This document shows, in pieces, positions 41,797 through 49,935 of a stretch of 64,000 bases of DNA (the stretch's first letter is position 1; the number at the start of each line of letters is the position of its first letter). This DNA comes from DASUPK01 sp963782345 (lineage in GTDB: Bacteria > Actinomycetota > Thermoleophilia > Solirubrobacterales > 70-9). The notes below the pieces were generated by a model. The model saw only the letters and a list, made by a program, of their open reading frames with translations, did not search any database and had not been told where the DNA came from. The stretch spans positions 1-64,000 of the forward strand of contig CAWAJF010000015.1 of the NCBI GenBank assembly GCA_963782345.1, given 5' to 3'. Position numbers and translations under genes: made by a program.

Positions 41797-43137
41797 CTAG
41801 GCCTCCTCATCCGCGACCTCGATCAGGGTCTCGATTCGCTCCAGCCGAGCCCGCACGCTCTCGACCATCTCGTCGAGCGTGGCGCGCGCCTTCTCGGAGC
41901 TCGTCTTGATGCCTGTGAGCGTGGATCGGATCGCCTGCGCCTGCTTCAGGCAGGAGACGGCCTCCTCGGCCGCGACGCGCACCTCCGCCGGGTCGACCGT
42001 CAGATCGCGCTCCCTGCCCATCGCGACCCGCGCGGCAGCGAGCCGGTAGGCGACCTCGATAGCGAGCCCCTCCGGCTCCTCGCGGTCGACCGCGACGATC
42101 AGCTTGTTGCCCTCGTACTCGACGAGCGTCTCGCGACCGGCGGGCACCCGATCCTCCCCGGCCACGACGAGGACGGCGAAAGAGGCGGCGCGAGCGTTCA
42201 TCGCCTCGTTCAGCTCACGCCAGGCGTCGTTCTTCGAGAGGCGCTTGTCCTTGGCCTCGAAGACGATTCGGCCCTGGGACGGGCCGTGGGCGGCGCCGAG
42301 CTCGATCAGGGTGTCGCCCTTCTTGCCACCGCCCTCGGCGAGCTCGCCGCCCGTGTGGGACGAGGCGTCGCCGCGCGTGGCGGCGATCCGCTCCAGCACC
42401 CTGTCGACGCGCTCCTCGAAGCTGCGGCCCTTGCGGGTGCCCGCCTCCTCGGCCTCCTCCAGCGCCTCCCGGCCCTGGTCGAGTCCGGCGAGCTCGGCGG
42501 CCCTGCTGAGCAGCTCGTCGACCTTCGACTCGAGCTTCTGATCGCGAGTGTCCTGATCCTCCTTGCGCTCGCGCGCCCAGGTCCGGAGCGTCGCCATGAT
42601 CGGGCCGAGCGGATTGCGCTCGTCGTCGGCGGAGAGCCGCCGCAGAAACTCCTCGTCGCGCTCGTCCAGCATGCGCTTGATCTGCGTCTGGACGGCACCC
42701 TCGCGGTCCTCGCCGAAGGTGGTGGCGATCTGCTCCGAGAGCTCCTCGCTGTGTGATTCGAGCGCCTGTCCCAGCGCGCCGGGCCCCTCATCGCCGCCGA
42801 GCGCTCTCCGCAGGCCCTCCTCGATTCGCTCGACGGCCTCCTGGTTGGCCTGCTCGACCGTCTCGCTGTGCGTGCGGCTGAGGCGCTCGAACTCCCGGCG
42901 CACGTAATCGACCTCGATCGCGGTGTCCTCGCGGTCGAGCACACGCGTCCCGATCTCGATCGCGCGACGCACGGCGCGGGCCGGCTCCTCGCCCCCCTCG
43001 GCGCGCTCGCGGACGACCCGGGCGGTCTCCGCCTCGGCGATGGTCAGGTTCTCGATCACGATCCGATCCTCGACCAGCCGGACGGACCCGGGCCGCTCCG
43101 GAGGCTCGATCGGCAGCTGTCGCTCTGACGCTTCCAT
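41797..43137 (-). CDS. Coiled-coil protein with C-terminal PD-(D/E)XK nuclease signature
   Basis: This 446-residue protein has long charged helices at about 30-115, 125-170 and 185-250, and then a compact alpha/beta domain. That domain shows restriction-endonuclease-fold marks: a helix RKGRSFEERV (235-244), Asp275 in KKGDTLIEL, and E294-x-K296 in GRIVFEAKDK. A following ELNEAMNARAASFAVLVVAG fits the remaining core. RmuC and DUF2130 proteins have a similar layout. I therefore infer a DNA nuclease or structural DNA protein; the target is unknown. The ATG at 43137 is preferred because the longer frame overlaps ccr antisense. It is divergent from ccr with an 88-nt gap. Confidence 0.7.
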   Translation of the reverse strand: MEASERQLPIEPPERPGSVRLVEDRIVIENLTIAEAETARVVRERAEGGEEPARAVRRAIEIGTRVLDREDTAIEVDYVRREFERLSRTHSETVEQANQEAVERIEEGLRRALGGDEGPGALGQALESHSEELSEQIATTFGEDREGAVQTQIKRMLDERDEEFLRRLSADDERNPLGPIMATLRTWARERKEDQDTRDQKLESKVDELLSRAAELAGLDQGREALEEAEEAGTRKGRSFEERVDRVLERIAATRGDASSHTGGELAEGGGKKGDTLIELGAAHGPSQGRIVFEAKDKRLSKNDAWRELNEAMNARAASFAVLVVAGEDRVPAGRETLVEYEGNKLIVAVDREEPEGLAIEVAYRLAAARVAMGRERDLTVDPAEVRVAAEEAVSCLKQAQAIRSTLTGIKTSSEKARATLDEMVESVRARLERIETLIEVADEEA

Positions 43138-43225
43138 CCGACGCTCCAACGTAGGGGTGTCCCCGGACGCCACGGACGTTGAATACGATCCCTCCGTCAG
43201 CCACCCAACGAACGCGGGAGACACA

Positions 43226-44479
43226 TTGGCCGTAGAGATCGCCGACTTCAAGCTCGATGTCCAGCCGGGCGAGCTGCCCGAGAAGATGGCCGCATGGGTG
43301 ATTCGCCCGGAGCGCGAGGGCGAGCCCAAGGACGCCTTCCAGGTGGAGGAGATCGAGGTGCCGGAGCCCGGCGCCTTCGAGGTGATCGTCCGCGTAATGG
43401 CGGCAGGAGTGAACTTCAACAACGTCTGGGCGGCGCTCGGCAAGCCCGTGTCGGTGTTCGGATACGGCGACCACGAGGAGTACGGCCACCACATCGGGGG
43501 CTCCGACGCCTCCGGGATCGTCTGGAAGGTCGGCGAGGGCGTCACCAAGTGGAAGCCCGGCGACGAGGTCGTGATCCACTGCAACCAGGCCTCCTACGAG
43601 GACGTCGAGGTGCACGGGCTCGACCCGCTCGCCGCCCCGAGCCAGCAGATCTGGGGCTACGAGACGACCTGGGGATCGTTCGCGCAGTTCACCAAGGTTC
43701 AGGCGCAGCAGCTGCTTCCGCGGCCTCAGAACCTCTCCTGGGCCGAGTCCTCGGCTTACGGGCTCACCTACTTCACCGCCTACCGGATGCTGATCGACCA
43801 GTGCAAGCTCCAGGCCGGCCACAACGTCCTGATCTGGGGCGCGGCCGGGGGGCTCGGCGTCTTCGCCACGCAGCTGTGTGCGGCGGCCGGGGCGAACGCC
43901 GTAGGCGTCGTCTCCTCCGACGAGAAGGGCGAGCTGGTGAAGCGCCTGGGGGCGGTCGACTACATCAACCGCAAGGAGTTCTCGGGGATGATGCGAACCG
44001 GGGACGAGACGCCGGAGCAGGAGAAGGCCCGCTTCAAGGAGTCCAGGGGCTTCGCCAAGAGGGTCAAGGAGATCCTCGGCGACTCGCCTGACATCGTCTT
44101 CGAGCACGTCGGCAAGGCGACCTTCCCCACCTCCGTCTTCGTCGTCAAGCCCTTCGGCAAGGTGGTGATCTGCGGCGCGACCTCTGGGTACACGCTCGAC
44201 TTCGACGTCCGCTACCTATGGATGCGCCAGAAGCAGATCATCGGCTCCCACTTCGCGAACGCATACGAGTGCATGCGCGCGAACCAGCTGATGGCCGAGG
44301 GCAAGATCCAGCCGGTGTTGTGGCGGGTGATGGGCTTCGAGGGCGTCGCCGAGGCGCATCAGCTGCTCCACGAGAACAAGCACCTCGGCAAGATCTCCAT
44401 TCTCGTCGGGGCGGAGGGCGAGAACGAGGGCAAGACCGAGGACGGCCCGGGCGCGATCCGGGCGGAGGTGGGGGCGTGA
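43226..44479 (+). CDS. ccr: Crotonyl-CoA carboxylase/reductase
   Basis: This 417-residue MDR-fold enzyme makes (2S)-ethylmalonyl-CoA from crotonyl-CoA, CO2 and NADPH, the committed step of the ethylmalonyl-CoA pathway. Distinctive stretches are NFNNVWAALGKPVSVFGYGD, HHIGGSDASGIVWKVG and SAYGLTYFTAYRMLI. The nucleotide-binding motif is WGAAGGLGVFATQL. I use the TTG at 43226, with GGGAG 6 nt upstream; the open frame continues upstream without family similarity. It also could supply ethylmalonyl units to polyketide synthases, but none is seen here. The next gene overlaps its stop. Confidence 0.93.
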   Translation: MAVEIADFKLDVQPGELPEKMAAWVIRPEREGEPKDAFQVEEIEVPEPGAFEVIVRVMAAGVNFNNVWAALGKPVSVFGYGDHEEYGHHIGGSDASGIVWKVGEGVTKWKPGDEVVIHCNQASYEDVEVHGLDPLAAPSQQIWGYETTWGSFAQFTKVQAQQLLPRPQNLSWAESSAYGLTYFTAYRMLIDQCKLQAGHNVLIWGAAGGLGVFATQLCAAAGANAVGVVSSDEKGELVKRLGAVDYINRKEFSGMMRTGDETPEQEKARFKESRGFAKRVKEILGDSPDIVFEHVGKATFPTSVFVVKPFGKVVICGATSGYTLDFDVRYLWMRQKQIIGSHFANAYECMRANQLMAEGKIQPVLWRVMGFEGVAEAHQLLHENKHLGKISILVGAEGENEGKTEDGPGAIRAEVGA

Positions 44480-44823
44480 GCGCGCAGGAGGCCGTCCAGG
44501 GCACCTGGGAGCAGGGGTCGAGCACCAGCGCGATCGAAGTCGTCTACATCGACTGGCACATCCACCCCTTCCGGGCCGAGCGCTGGTACGAGGTCTGGGA
44601 GCCCGGCGCCGCCCGGGCGATGGCCTTCGGCGCCAAGGGCTGGTCCCTGACCCGCAACGTCGAGGACCCGCTCCACTTCCGCCAGGCGTCGCTCTGGGAG
44701 GTTCGCGGGGACTTCGAGCGCTACTGGTACTCGGACGAGATCGGGGCCCTCCGGGAGGAGGCGGTCAACTACTACAACAAGCCGCTCCTACCGGTCTGGC
44801 ACACGCTGATCGCGGGCGAGTAG
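44476..44823 (+). CDS. Uncharacterised small protein coupled to ccr
   Basis: This 115-residue soluble protein starts with a GTG that overlaps the ccr stop (GTGA), so translation is coupled. It is rich in Trp, Tyr and His (VVYIDWHIHPFRAERWYEVW; FERYWYSDEIG). The pattern beta-helix-beta with ASLWEVRGDFERYW loosely recalls dimeric alpha/beta-barrel (ABM-like) proteins. I do not recognise a defined family. Its tie to ccr suggests an accessory role in the same step. Confidence 0.75.
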   Translation: MSAQEAVQGTWEQGSSTSAIEVVYIDWHIHPFRAERWYEVWEPGAARAMAFGAKGWSLTRNVEDPLHFRQASLWEVRGDFERYWYSDEIGALREEAVNYYNKPLLPVWHTLIAGE

Positions 44824-44891
44824 CTCAGCTACTTCGCGATCCCCCCGGTGTTCCTTCATTGCCCGTGCTGACGCTCTCCCATCGGCCATCC

Positions 44892-45635
44892 ATGCGCTTC
44901 GTGGCGCCCGTCGCGGTCGCGGCGGCGCTCCTCGTGGTCCCCGGTCCAGCCCAGGCGAAGGTGCGTGCCTCGGTCCGGGGCAGTCTCCTCACCGTCACGG
45001 GCGGCAAGGGCTCCGATCACGTCGCCGTCGTCTGCAAGGGCGGACTGGTGAAGGTGAACGGCAAGAACCCGCGGACGGGCTCCGTCGCGTGCTCGCGAGT
45101 GTCCGAGGTCGATGTGGTGACCGGCAGCGGGAACGACCGGGTCAATCTCTCCCGCGTAGGCCCGGACCGCGGCTTCGGCCAGCGCAACCTGCCGGGCGGA
45201 TTCGGGCATGGCACCGGCGCGGCCGCGAATCTCGGCCCCGGGAGCGACCGCTACGTGGGCGGCGGCTCGGCGTTCAACCTCGTGCTGGCCGGCCCGGGCA
45301 ACGACCGCATGACCGGCGGGCGATTCCGGGACAGCATGCAGGGCGGCAGCGGCGACGACTTCGGCGCAAGCGGAGCGGGACGGGACATCCTCCTCGGCAA
45401 CTCGGGGAACGACAAGCTCAACGGCGGCGCCGACGACGATCTGCTCAGCGGAAACGCCGGCAACGACGTCCTGATCGGCGGCGCGGGCGCGGACCTGCTC
45501 GGGGGTGGCGCGGGGGCCGACCGCCTCTTCGGGGGCCCGGGGCCCGATCAGCTGATCGGGGGCCGCGGCAAGGACCGCCTGAAGGGCGGGCCCGGCAACA
45601 ACACCCTGGTTCAGGACTCGCCGAGGAAGAAGTAG
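44892..45635 (+). CDS. Secreted RTX-type glycine-rich repeat protein (short)
   Basis: This 247-residue protein has a signal peptide (MRFVAPVAVAAALLVVPGPA, cut after AQA). Calcium-binding nonapeptide repeats of the GGxGxDxLx type fill about 140-235 (for example GNSGNDKLNGGADDDLL). The ATG at 44892 is chosen over a TTG at 44859 because it begins the signal. Such repeats fold into a calcium-loaded beta-roll outside the cell; no catalytic domain is present. A larger relative is encoded at 60540. Confidence 0.82.
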   Translation: MRFVAPVAVAAALLVVPGPAQAKVRASVRGSLLTVTGGKGSDHVAVVCKGGLVKVNGKNPRTGSVACSRVSEVDVVTGSGNDRVNLSRVGPDRGFGQRNLPGGFGHGTGAAANLGPGSDRYVGGGSAFNLVLAGPGNDRMTGGRFRDSMQGGSGDDFGASGAGRDILLGNSGNDKLNGGADDDLLSGNAGNDVLIGGAGADLLGGGAGADRLFGGPGPDQLIGGRGKDRLKGGPGNNTLVQDSPRKK

Positions 45636-45651
45636 TCCGACACGGCTTCGC

Positions 45652-45740
45652 CATCAGATCGCGGCCACAGGCGGCCGCCCCACGTAAGTCGCTACGGGCT
45701 TCGCCCTCCGCTCCGAAGTGGAGCGGCCTGGTGGCCGCTA
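45652..45740 (-). repeat. Stop-anchored 89-nt hairpin element, copy 2
   Basis: On the minus strand it begins with the clpS stop TAG and continues CGGCCACCAGGCCGCTC, and then about 70 nt to GATCTGATG. It aligns without gaps to 32986-33074. It fills the convergent space between the RTX gene and clpS. Confidence 0.7.
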
Positions 45741-46028
45741 GTGCTGTTCCAGCGGGGCCATCGTCAGGCCGGCCGACTGGAGCTGCTCCCAGTAGAGCTC
45801 GGCGGGCTCGCGTGGTCCCGTCCAGACCGCGGCCCGGCCGCGGCTGTGGATCATGTCCGCAAATCGGTATCCGCCGTCGAGGGAGACACCGGGGATCACG
45901 CGAGAGAGCGTCTTCGCGACGTGATCGAAGGTGTTGTGGTCGTCGTTGAGGACGATCACGAGCCAATTCCCGCCCAATCCCTCCTCGGGACCGGACGATT
46001 TCGGGCGCTCAACCGTGGTCGTTCCCAC
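45738..46028 (-). CDS. clpS: ClpS adaptor protein
   Basis: This 96-residue protein matches ClpS, the adaptor that delivers N-degron substrates to ClpC/ClpA-ClpP. The core WLVIVLNDDHNTFDHVAKTL contains the conserved NDD and H that line the N-degron pocket. A flexible N-terminal tail precedes it. It is monocistronic, as ClpS often is, with its stop inside the 89-nt hairpin element. Confidence 0.92.
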   Translation of the reverse strand: MGTTTVERPKSSGPEEGLGGNWLVIVLNDDHNTFDHVAKTLSRVIPGVSLDGGYRFADMIHSRGRAAVWTGPREPAELYWEQLQSAGLTMAPLEQH

Positions 46029-46077
46029 GCGGCTGAAGGTAGAGGATTGCGCCCGATCTACGGGGAAATTCCGTGCC

Positions 46078-46779
46078 CTAGAAGGGGTTCGGAACCTGGA
46101 CCATCACGTTGTCGAAGAAGCCCACGACCCCGGTGCCCGGCGCGGACCCCTTGACGCCGGCCGTGACGGCCGTCTGTCGCCCGTCGGGCTGATCCTCACC
46201 CGAATCCGTGGTCGAGACCACGCGATGTCCATTCACCGACGCGATCACGCTGGTGGTGGTGCCGCCATATGAGAAGGCTCGAATCGCGATCACGTTGGGC
46301 TTGGAGGCGAGCTTGATGAACTTGGCAGTGCCCGACGCCTCGAGCTTCGGCCCCCCGGCGCCCTTGGGATCGCGGAGGTACTGCCACTTGTGGGCGGTCG
46401 GCAGCACGCGGAAGACGTAGCCGGCGCTATCGCTGCGGCGGACGCCCAGGCCCACGAAGGTCTTCTTCTGCAGCTTCGGCGTCCCGCCCCGGGCCGTGAC
46501 GTTCGCGACCATTCCCTGATCGGGGTACTGATCGCTCGAATCGCCCACGACCGACGAGCGATATACGCACGAGCTCGTCTTCTTGCCCACGCCGATACCC
46601 AGCGCCTTGTTGCCGGCCCACTTGCGCTTGCAGCCGGGGCCAAAGACCTTCTGGAACGCGTTCACGTCGTCCTGGCTCTGAAAGGTGTAGGTCGCGACGG
46701 GAATCGGCGCGGCATCTGCCGCCGCGCCGGCGGTGAGGGCGGCGGCGGCGATCAGCAGGGCTGTGAGCTTGGTTCGCAT
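46078..46779 (-). CDS. Secreted protein, probable concanavalin-like beta-sandwich
   Basis: This 233-residue protein has a signal peptide (MRTKLTALLIAAAALTAGAA). The mature part begins ATYTFQSQDDVNAFQKVFG and ends TGVVGFFDNVMVQVPNPF; such a start and end, with internal strands, resemble laminin-G/concanavalin-like domains found in carbohydrate-binding or family-16-type proteins. It has two Cys (GPGCKRK, SSCVYR) that could form a disulfide. No catalytic residues are evident. It is divergent from ecm. Confidence 0.7.
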   Translation of the reverse strand: MRTKLTALLIAAAALTAGAAADAAPIPVATYTFQSQDDVNAFQKVFGPGCKRKWAGNKALGIGVGKKTSSCVYRSSVVGDSSDQYPDQGMVANVTARGGTPKLQKKTFVGLGVRRSDSAGYVFRVLPTAHKWQYLRDPKGAGGPKLEASGTAKFIKLASKPNVIAIRAFSYGGTTTSVIASVNGHRVVSTTDSGEDQPDGRQTAVTAGVKGSAPGTGVVGFFDNVMVQVPNPF

Positions 46780-46890
46780 CCGGGCGTGAGAGTAGCCGTG
46801 AGGCTTGCTGGGAATTGCAAGAACACCCATCACGCCCCGTCGGAGCGGTCGTTGCGCTGCGGAATTTACGAGGCACCTACCATTAGGGCG

Positions 46891-48891
46891 ATGAGCGAGC
46901 ACCGCCTCCCCGAGCGGGATCGTCCCTGGGTCATGCGCACCTACGCGGGCCACTCCGACGCCCGGCGATCCAACGAGCTCTACCGCAAGAACCTCGCCAA
47001 GGGTCAGACCGGGTTGTCCGTCGCCTTCGACCTGCCCACGCAGACGGGATACGACCCGGACGCCGAGCTGGCGCGGGGGGAGGTCGGCAAGGTCGGCGTC
47101 TCGATCGTCCACAAGGGCGACATGCACACGCTCTTCGACGGCATCCCGCTCGGCGAGATGAACACCTCGATGACGATCAACGCCACCGCCGCCTGGCTGC
47201 TCGCCCTCTACGCGACGGTCGCCGAGGAGAACGGCGTCGAGCGCGCCGCGCTCGCCGGCACGACGCAGAACGACATCATCAAGGAGTACCTCTCGCGCGG
47301 CACCTACGCCTTCCCGCCCGGCCCCTCGATGCGGCTGATCGCCGACACGGTCGCCTTCACCGTCAACGAGATCCCGAAGTGGAACCCGATCAACGTCTGC
47401 TCCTACCACCTGCAGGAGGCCGGAGCGACGCCGGTGCAGGAGATCGCCTACGCGCTCTCCACCGCGATGGCCGTCCTCGACGAGGTGAAGGCGCGCGGCC
47501 AGGTCGCCGACGAGGACTTCCCCAAGGTCTTCGGCCGGATCTCGTTCTTCGTCAACGCCGGTGTCCGCTTCATCGAGGAGCACGCCAAGCTCCGCGCGAT
47601 GGGCCGGCTCTGGGAGGAGATCGGCCGCAACCGCTACGGCGTCACCGAGCCGAAGTTCCTGCGCCTGCGCTACGGCGTCCAGGTCAACTCGCTCGGCCTG
47701 ACCGAGTCCCAGCCGGAGAACAACGTCCCGCGGATCGTGCTCGAGGCCCTGGCCGTAACGCTCGGTCGCGACGCCCGCGCCCGAGCGATCCAGCTCCCGG
47801 CCTGGAACGAGGCGCTCGGCCTCCCCCGACCGTGGGACCAGCAGTGGAGCCTCCGCATCCAGCAGATCCTCGCCAACGAGACCGACCTGCTCGACTACCC
47901 GGACATCTTCGAGGGCTCCGTGGTCATGGAGGGGCTGGTCGACGAGCTGGCCTCCGGGGCGGACGCCGAGATGAAGGAAGTCGCCGAGCGCGGCGGCGCC
48001 GTCGAGGCGGTGCCCTACATGAAGGCCCGGCTCGTCGAGTCCAACCGCGAGCGGATCGCCAAGATCGAGCGGGGCGAGATCACCGTCGTCGGCCAGAACA
48101 AGTTCACCGAGTCCGAGGACTCGCCGCTGACCACCGGGGAGGACGGCGGCATCCTCACCCCGGATCCGGAGGTCGAGCGGGAGCGCATCGCCGCGCTCGA
48201 GGAGTGGAAGGCCGGGCGCGACGAGTCGGCCGTGGAGGCCGCCCTGGAGAAGCTCGCCGAGGCCGCCAACGACGAGAGCGCCAACATCATGCCGGCGACC
48301 ATCGAGGCCGCCAAGGCCGGGGCCACGACCGGCGAATGGGCCGGGGTCCTGCGCGAGGTCTTCGGCGACTACCGGGCCCCCACCGGCGTCTCGGAGGCCG
48401 CGGGCGGCGGATCGGTCAACGGCGACCTGCTCGCCGGCGTCCGCGAGCGCGTCTCCGCCGTCTCGGCTGAGATCGGCCACCCGATCCGGATCCTGGTCGG
48501 CAAGCCCGGCCTCGACGGGCACTCGAACGGCGCCGAGCAGATCGCCGTCCGCGCCCGCGACGTCGGCATGGAGGTGATCTACCAGGGCATCCGCCTCACC
48601 CCCGAGCAGATCGCCAAGTCGGCGATCGAGGAGGACGTGGACGTCGTCGGCCTCTCGATCCTCTCCGGCTCCCACCGCGAGCTGGTGCCGAGGGTGGTCG
48701 AGCTGCTGCGCGCCGACGGCGCCGACATCCCGGTGGTCGTCGGCGGCATCATTCCCGCGGCCGATGCGACGGCGATGCGAGAGGCCGGTGTGGACGGTGT
48801 CTACACGCCCAAGGACTTCGAGATCAACCGGATCATGGGCGAGATCGCGGAGCTGGTGGCCGACCGCCATCGCGCCGCGCAACCCGCGTAG
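46891..48891 (+). CDS. ecm: Ethylmalonyl-CoA mutase (B12-dependent)
   Basis: This 666-residue adenosylcobalamin enzyme converts ethylmalonyl-CoA to methylsuccinyl-CoA. The TIM-barrel part (RTYAGHSDARRSNELYRKNL, then AFDLPTQTGYDPD) matches the MeaA/Ecm branch. The B12-binding domain lies at the C-terminus with the base-off motif LDGHSNGAEQ (D-x-H-x-x-G). Both are in one chain, as usual for Ecm. Met at 46891 gives the family start. The next gene begins 4 nt after the stop. Methylmalonyl-CoA mutase is a related alternative, but the context with ccr favours Ecm. Confidence 0.9.
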   Translation: MSEHRLPERDRPWVMRTYAGHSDARRSNELYRKNLAKGQTGLSVAFDLPTQTGYDPDAELARGEVGKVGVSIVHKGDMHTLFDGIPLGEMNTSMTINATAAWLLALYATVAEENGVERAALAGTTQNDIIKEYLSRGTYAFPPGPSMRLIADTVAFTVNEIPKWNPINVCSYHLQEAGATPVQEIAYALSTAMAVLDEVKARGQVADEDFPKVFGRISFFVNAGVRFIEEHAKLRAMGRLWEEIGRNRYGVTEPKFLRLRYGVQVNSLGLTESQPENNVPRIVLEALAVTLGRDARARAIQLPAWNEALGLPRPWDQQWSLRIQQILANETDLLDYPDIFEGSVVMEGLVDELASGADAEMKEVAERGGAVEAVPYMKARLVESNRERIAKIERGEITVVGQNKFTESEDSPLTTGEDGGILTPDPEVERERIAALEEWKAGRDESAVEAALEKLAEAANDESANIMPATIEAAKAGATTGEWAGVLREVFGDYRAPTGVSEAAGGGSVNGDLLAGVRERVSAVSAEIGHPIRILVGKPGLDGHSNGAEQIAVRARDVGMEVIYQGIRLTPEQIAKSAIEEDVDVVGLSILSGSHRELVPRVVELLRADGADIPVVVGGIIPAADATAMREAGVDGVYTPKDFEINRIMGEIAELVADRHRAAQPA

Positions 48892-48895
48892 CCGG

Positions 48896-49468
48896 ATGAG
48901 CGAACCGGAGCTGAACGGCGACCGCAGCTCCTGGCTCCGCTGCTACCGCTGCTGGGCTCAGGACCTCGAAGTCCAGCTGCACTACGACGCGATCCTGCGG
49001 GTCGATCCGGAGACCGGCGAGCCGTCCGAGCGCCTGGACGAGGTCCAGGAGGCCGTCGTCCAGTGCCTGCGCTGTCTGCACGACCAGCCGCATCTGACGA
49101 TCCAGGAGGACAAGGTCGTGCCGATCGAGGACCGCTGGGAGCGGATGGTGGCCGGCACGCCCTGGGTCGCCTCCTGCACGGTCACCGTGGACCAGGACCA
49201 GGTCGAGAGCTGCTCCGGCCCAGAGGCCGCGGAATCCCTCACCTACGGCTCATTGGGCGAGCAGGGCACGCGCGAGTTCTTCACCCACGTCCGCTTCCAC
49301 AAGCACGACGAGGAGCGGATCATCGTCCACCTGCTGGTCGAGCTGTACGCCCGCTCGGCCGAGGAGGCGACCGAGGTCCTCGAGGAGGCCTCCCGGGGCG
49401 TGCTCGAGATCACCTCGCTCGCGGAGGAGTCACGCCCGCCGGCGCACGCGCCCGACGAAGCGCACTAG
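48896..49468 (+). CDS. Uncharacterised CxxC protein coupled to ecm
   Basis: This 190-residue protein starts 4 nt after ecm, so it is in the same operon. Two CxxC pairs (Cys16/19 and Cys57/60) could bind one zinc ion. The rest is acidic with a repeated helix pattern (EEATEVLEEASRGVLEI) and no recognisable catalytic motif. I do not recognise a family. An accessory role for the mutase step, or an unrelated regulator, are both possible. Confidence 0.75.
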   Translation: MSEPELNGDRSSWLRCYRCWAQDLEVQLHYDAILRVDPETGEPSERLDEVQEAVVQCLRCLHDQPHLTIQEDKVVPIEDRWERMVAGTPWVASCTVTVDQDQVESCSGPEAAESLTYGSLGEQGTREFFTHVRFHKHDEERIIVHLLVELYARSAEEATEVLEEASRGVLEITSLAEESRPPAHAPDEAH

Positions 49469-49481
49469 CCCGGTCCGGGCT
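49467..49481. terminator. Hairpin after the ecm operon
   Basis: AGCCCGG-T-CCGGGCT is a perfect inverted repeat that starts in the stop codon of the CxxC protein gene. There is no T-run after it, so it may be a stem-only terminator or an mRNA end. Confidence 0.45.
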
Positions 49482-49665
49482 TGCGCCCGGGAAGGACCAA
49501 GTCGATTCGGAATAGCCCATGCGCGCTGCGAATCGCTCATACGCCAGCGGGTTATGCGAGTCCGAAGCGCCCAGGTCTCTTGACGCAAGAGCCCGTGCGG
49601 GCTCGGCCGGGGAGAGACAGCGCCGCCCGATCCTCATCGCTGGTGTGGGGAGACATCGCCTGACC

Positions 49666-49935
49666 ATGGAACGGTGGAATCGCCAGATCGAGCCGGACGA
49701 CGACCGCGAGGAGCGCTGGGAGTTCTTCTACCGGACGCCCTATACGGAGATGATCGGATCACGGCTCCGCCGGCTCCGCGACGCCCCGAGGCCTGAGCCA
49801 GAACAAGCTGCGCTACAGCGTCAAGCGGAGGCCCCTACTCCCAGAGCCTTATCTCACGTCTCGAACGCGGGTACGCGAACGCTTCGTAGGCTCTCGGTGA
49901 GCCCCGACGAGGCTCTGGCGCGTATTGCGGCTAGC
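49666..49935 (+). pseudogene. XRE-type helix-turn-helix gene broken by frameshifts
   Basis: Pieces of one HTH domain are found in order but in different frames: EMIGSRLRRLRDA (frame of the ATG at 49666), RGLSQNKLRYSV in the next, SLISRLERGYANAS in the third, and SPDEALARIAAS back in the first. Together they make the usual XRE pattern (LRxxRGLSQxxLA...S.SRLERG...P....L..IA). At least three shifts are needed, so the gene is dead or the sequence is poor here. The gap 49482-49665 holds nothing else I recognise. Confidence 0.65.

Noticed and set aside
42923..43225. N-terminal extension of the ccr frame
   Set aside because: It is antisense to the start of the coiled-coil nuclease gene and lacks similarity; TTG at 43226 has a good ribosome site.
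46390..46890. N-terminal extension of the ethylmalonyl-CoA mutase frame
   Set aside because: It is antisense to a secreted protein with a clear signal peptide and has no family similarity; the Met at 46891 gives the normal start.
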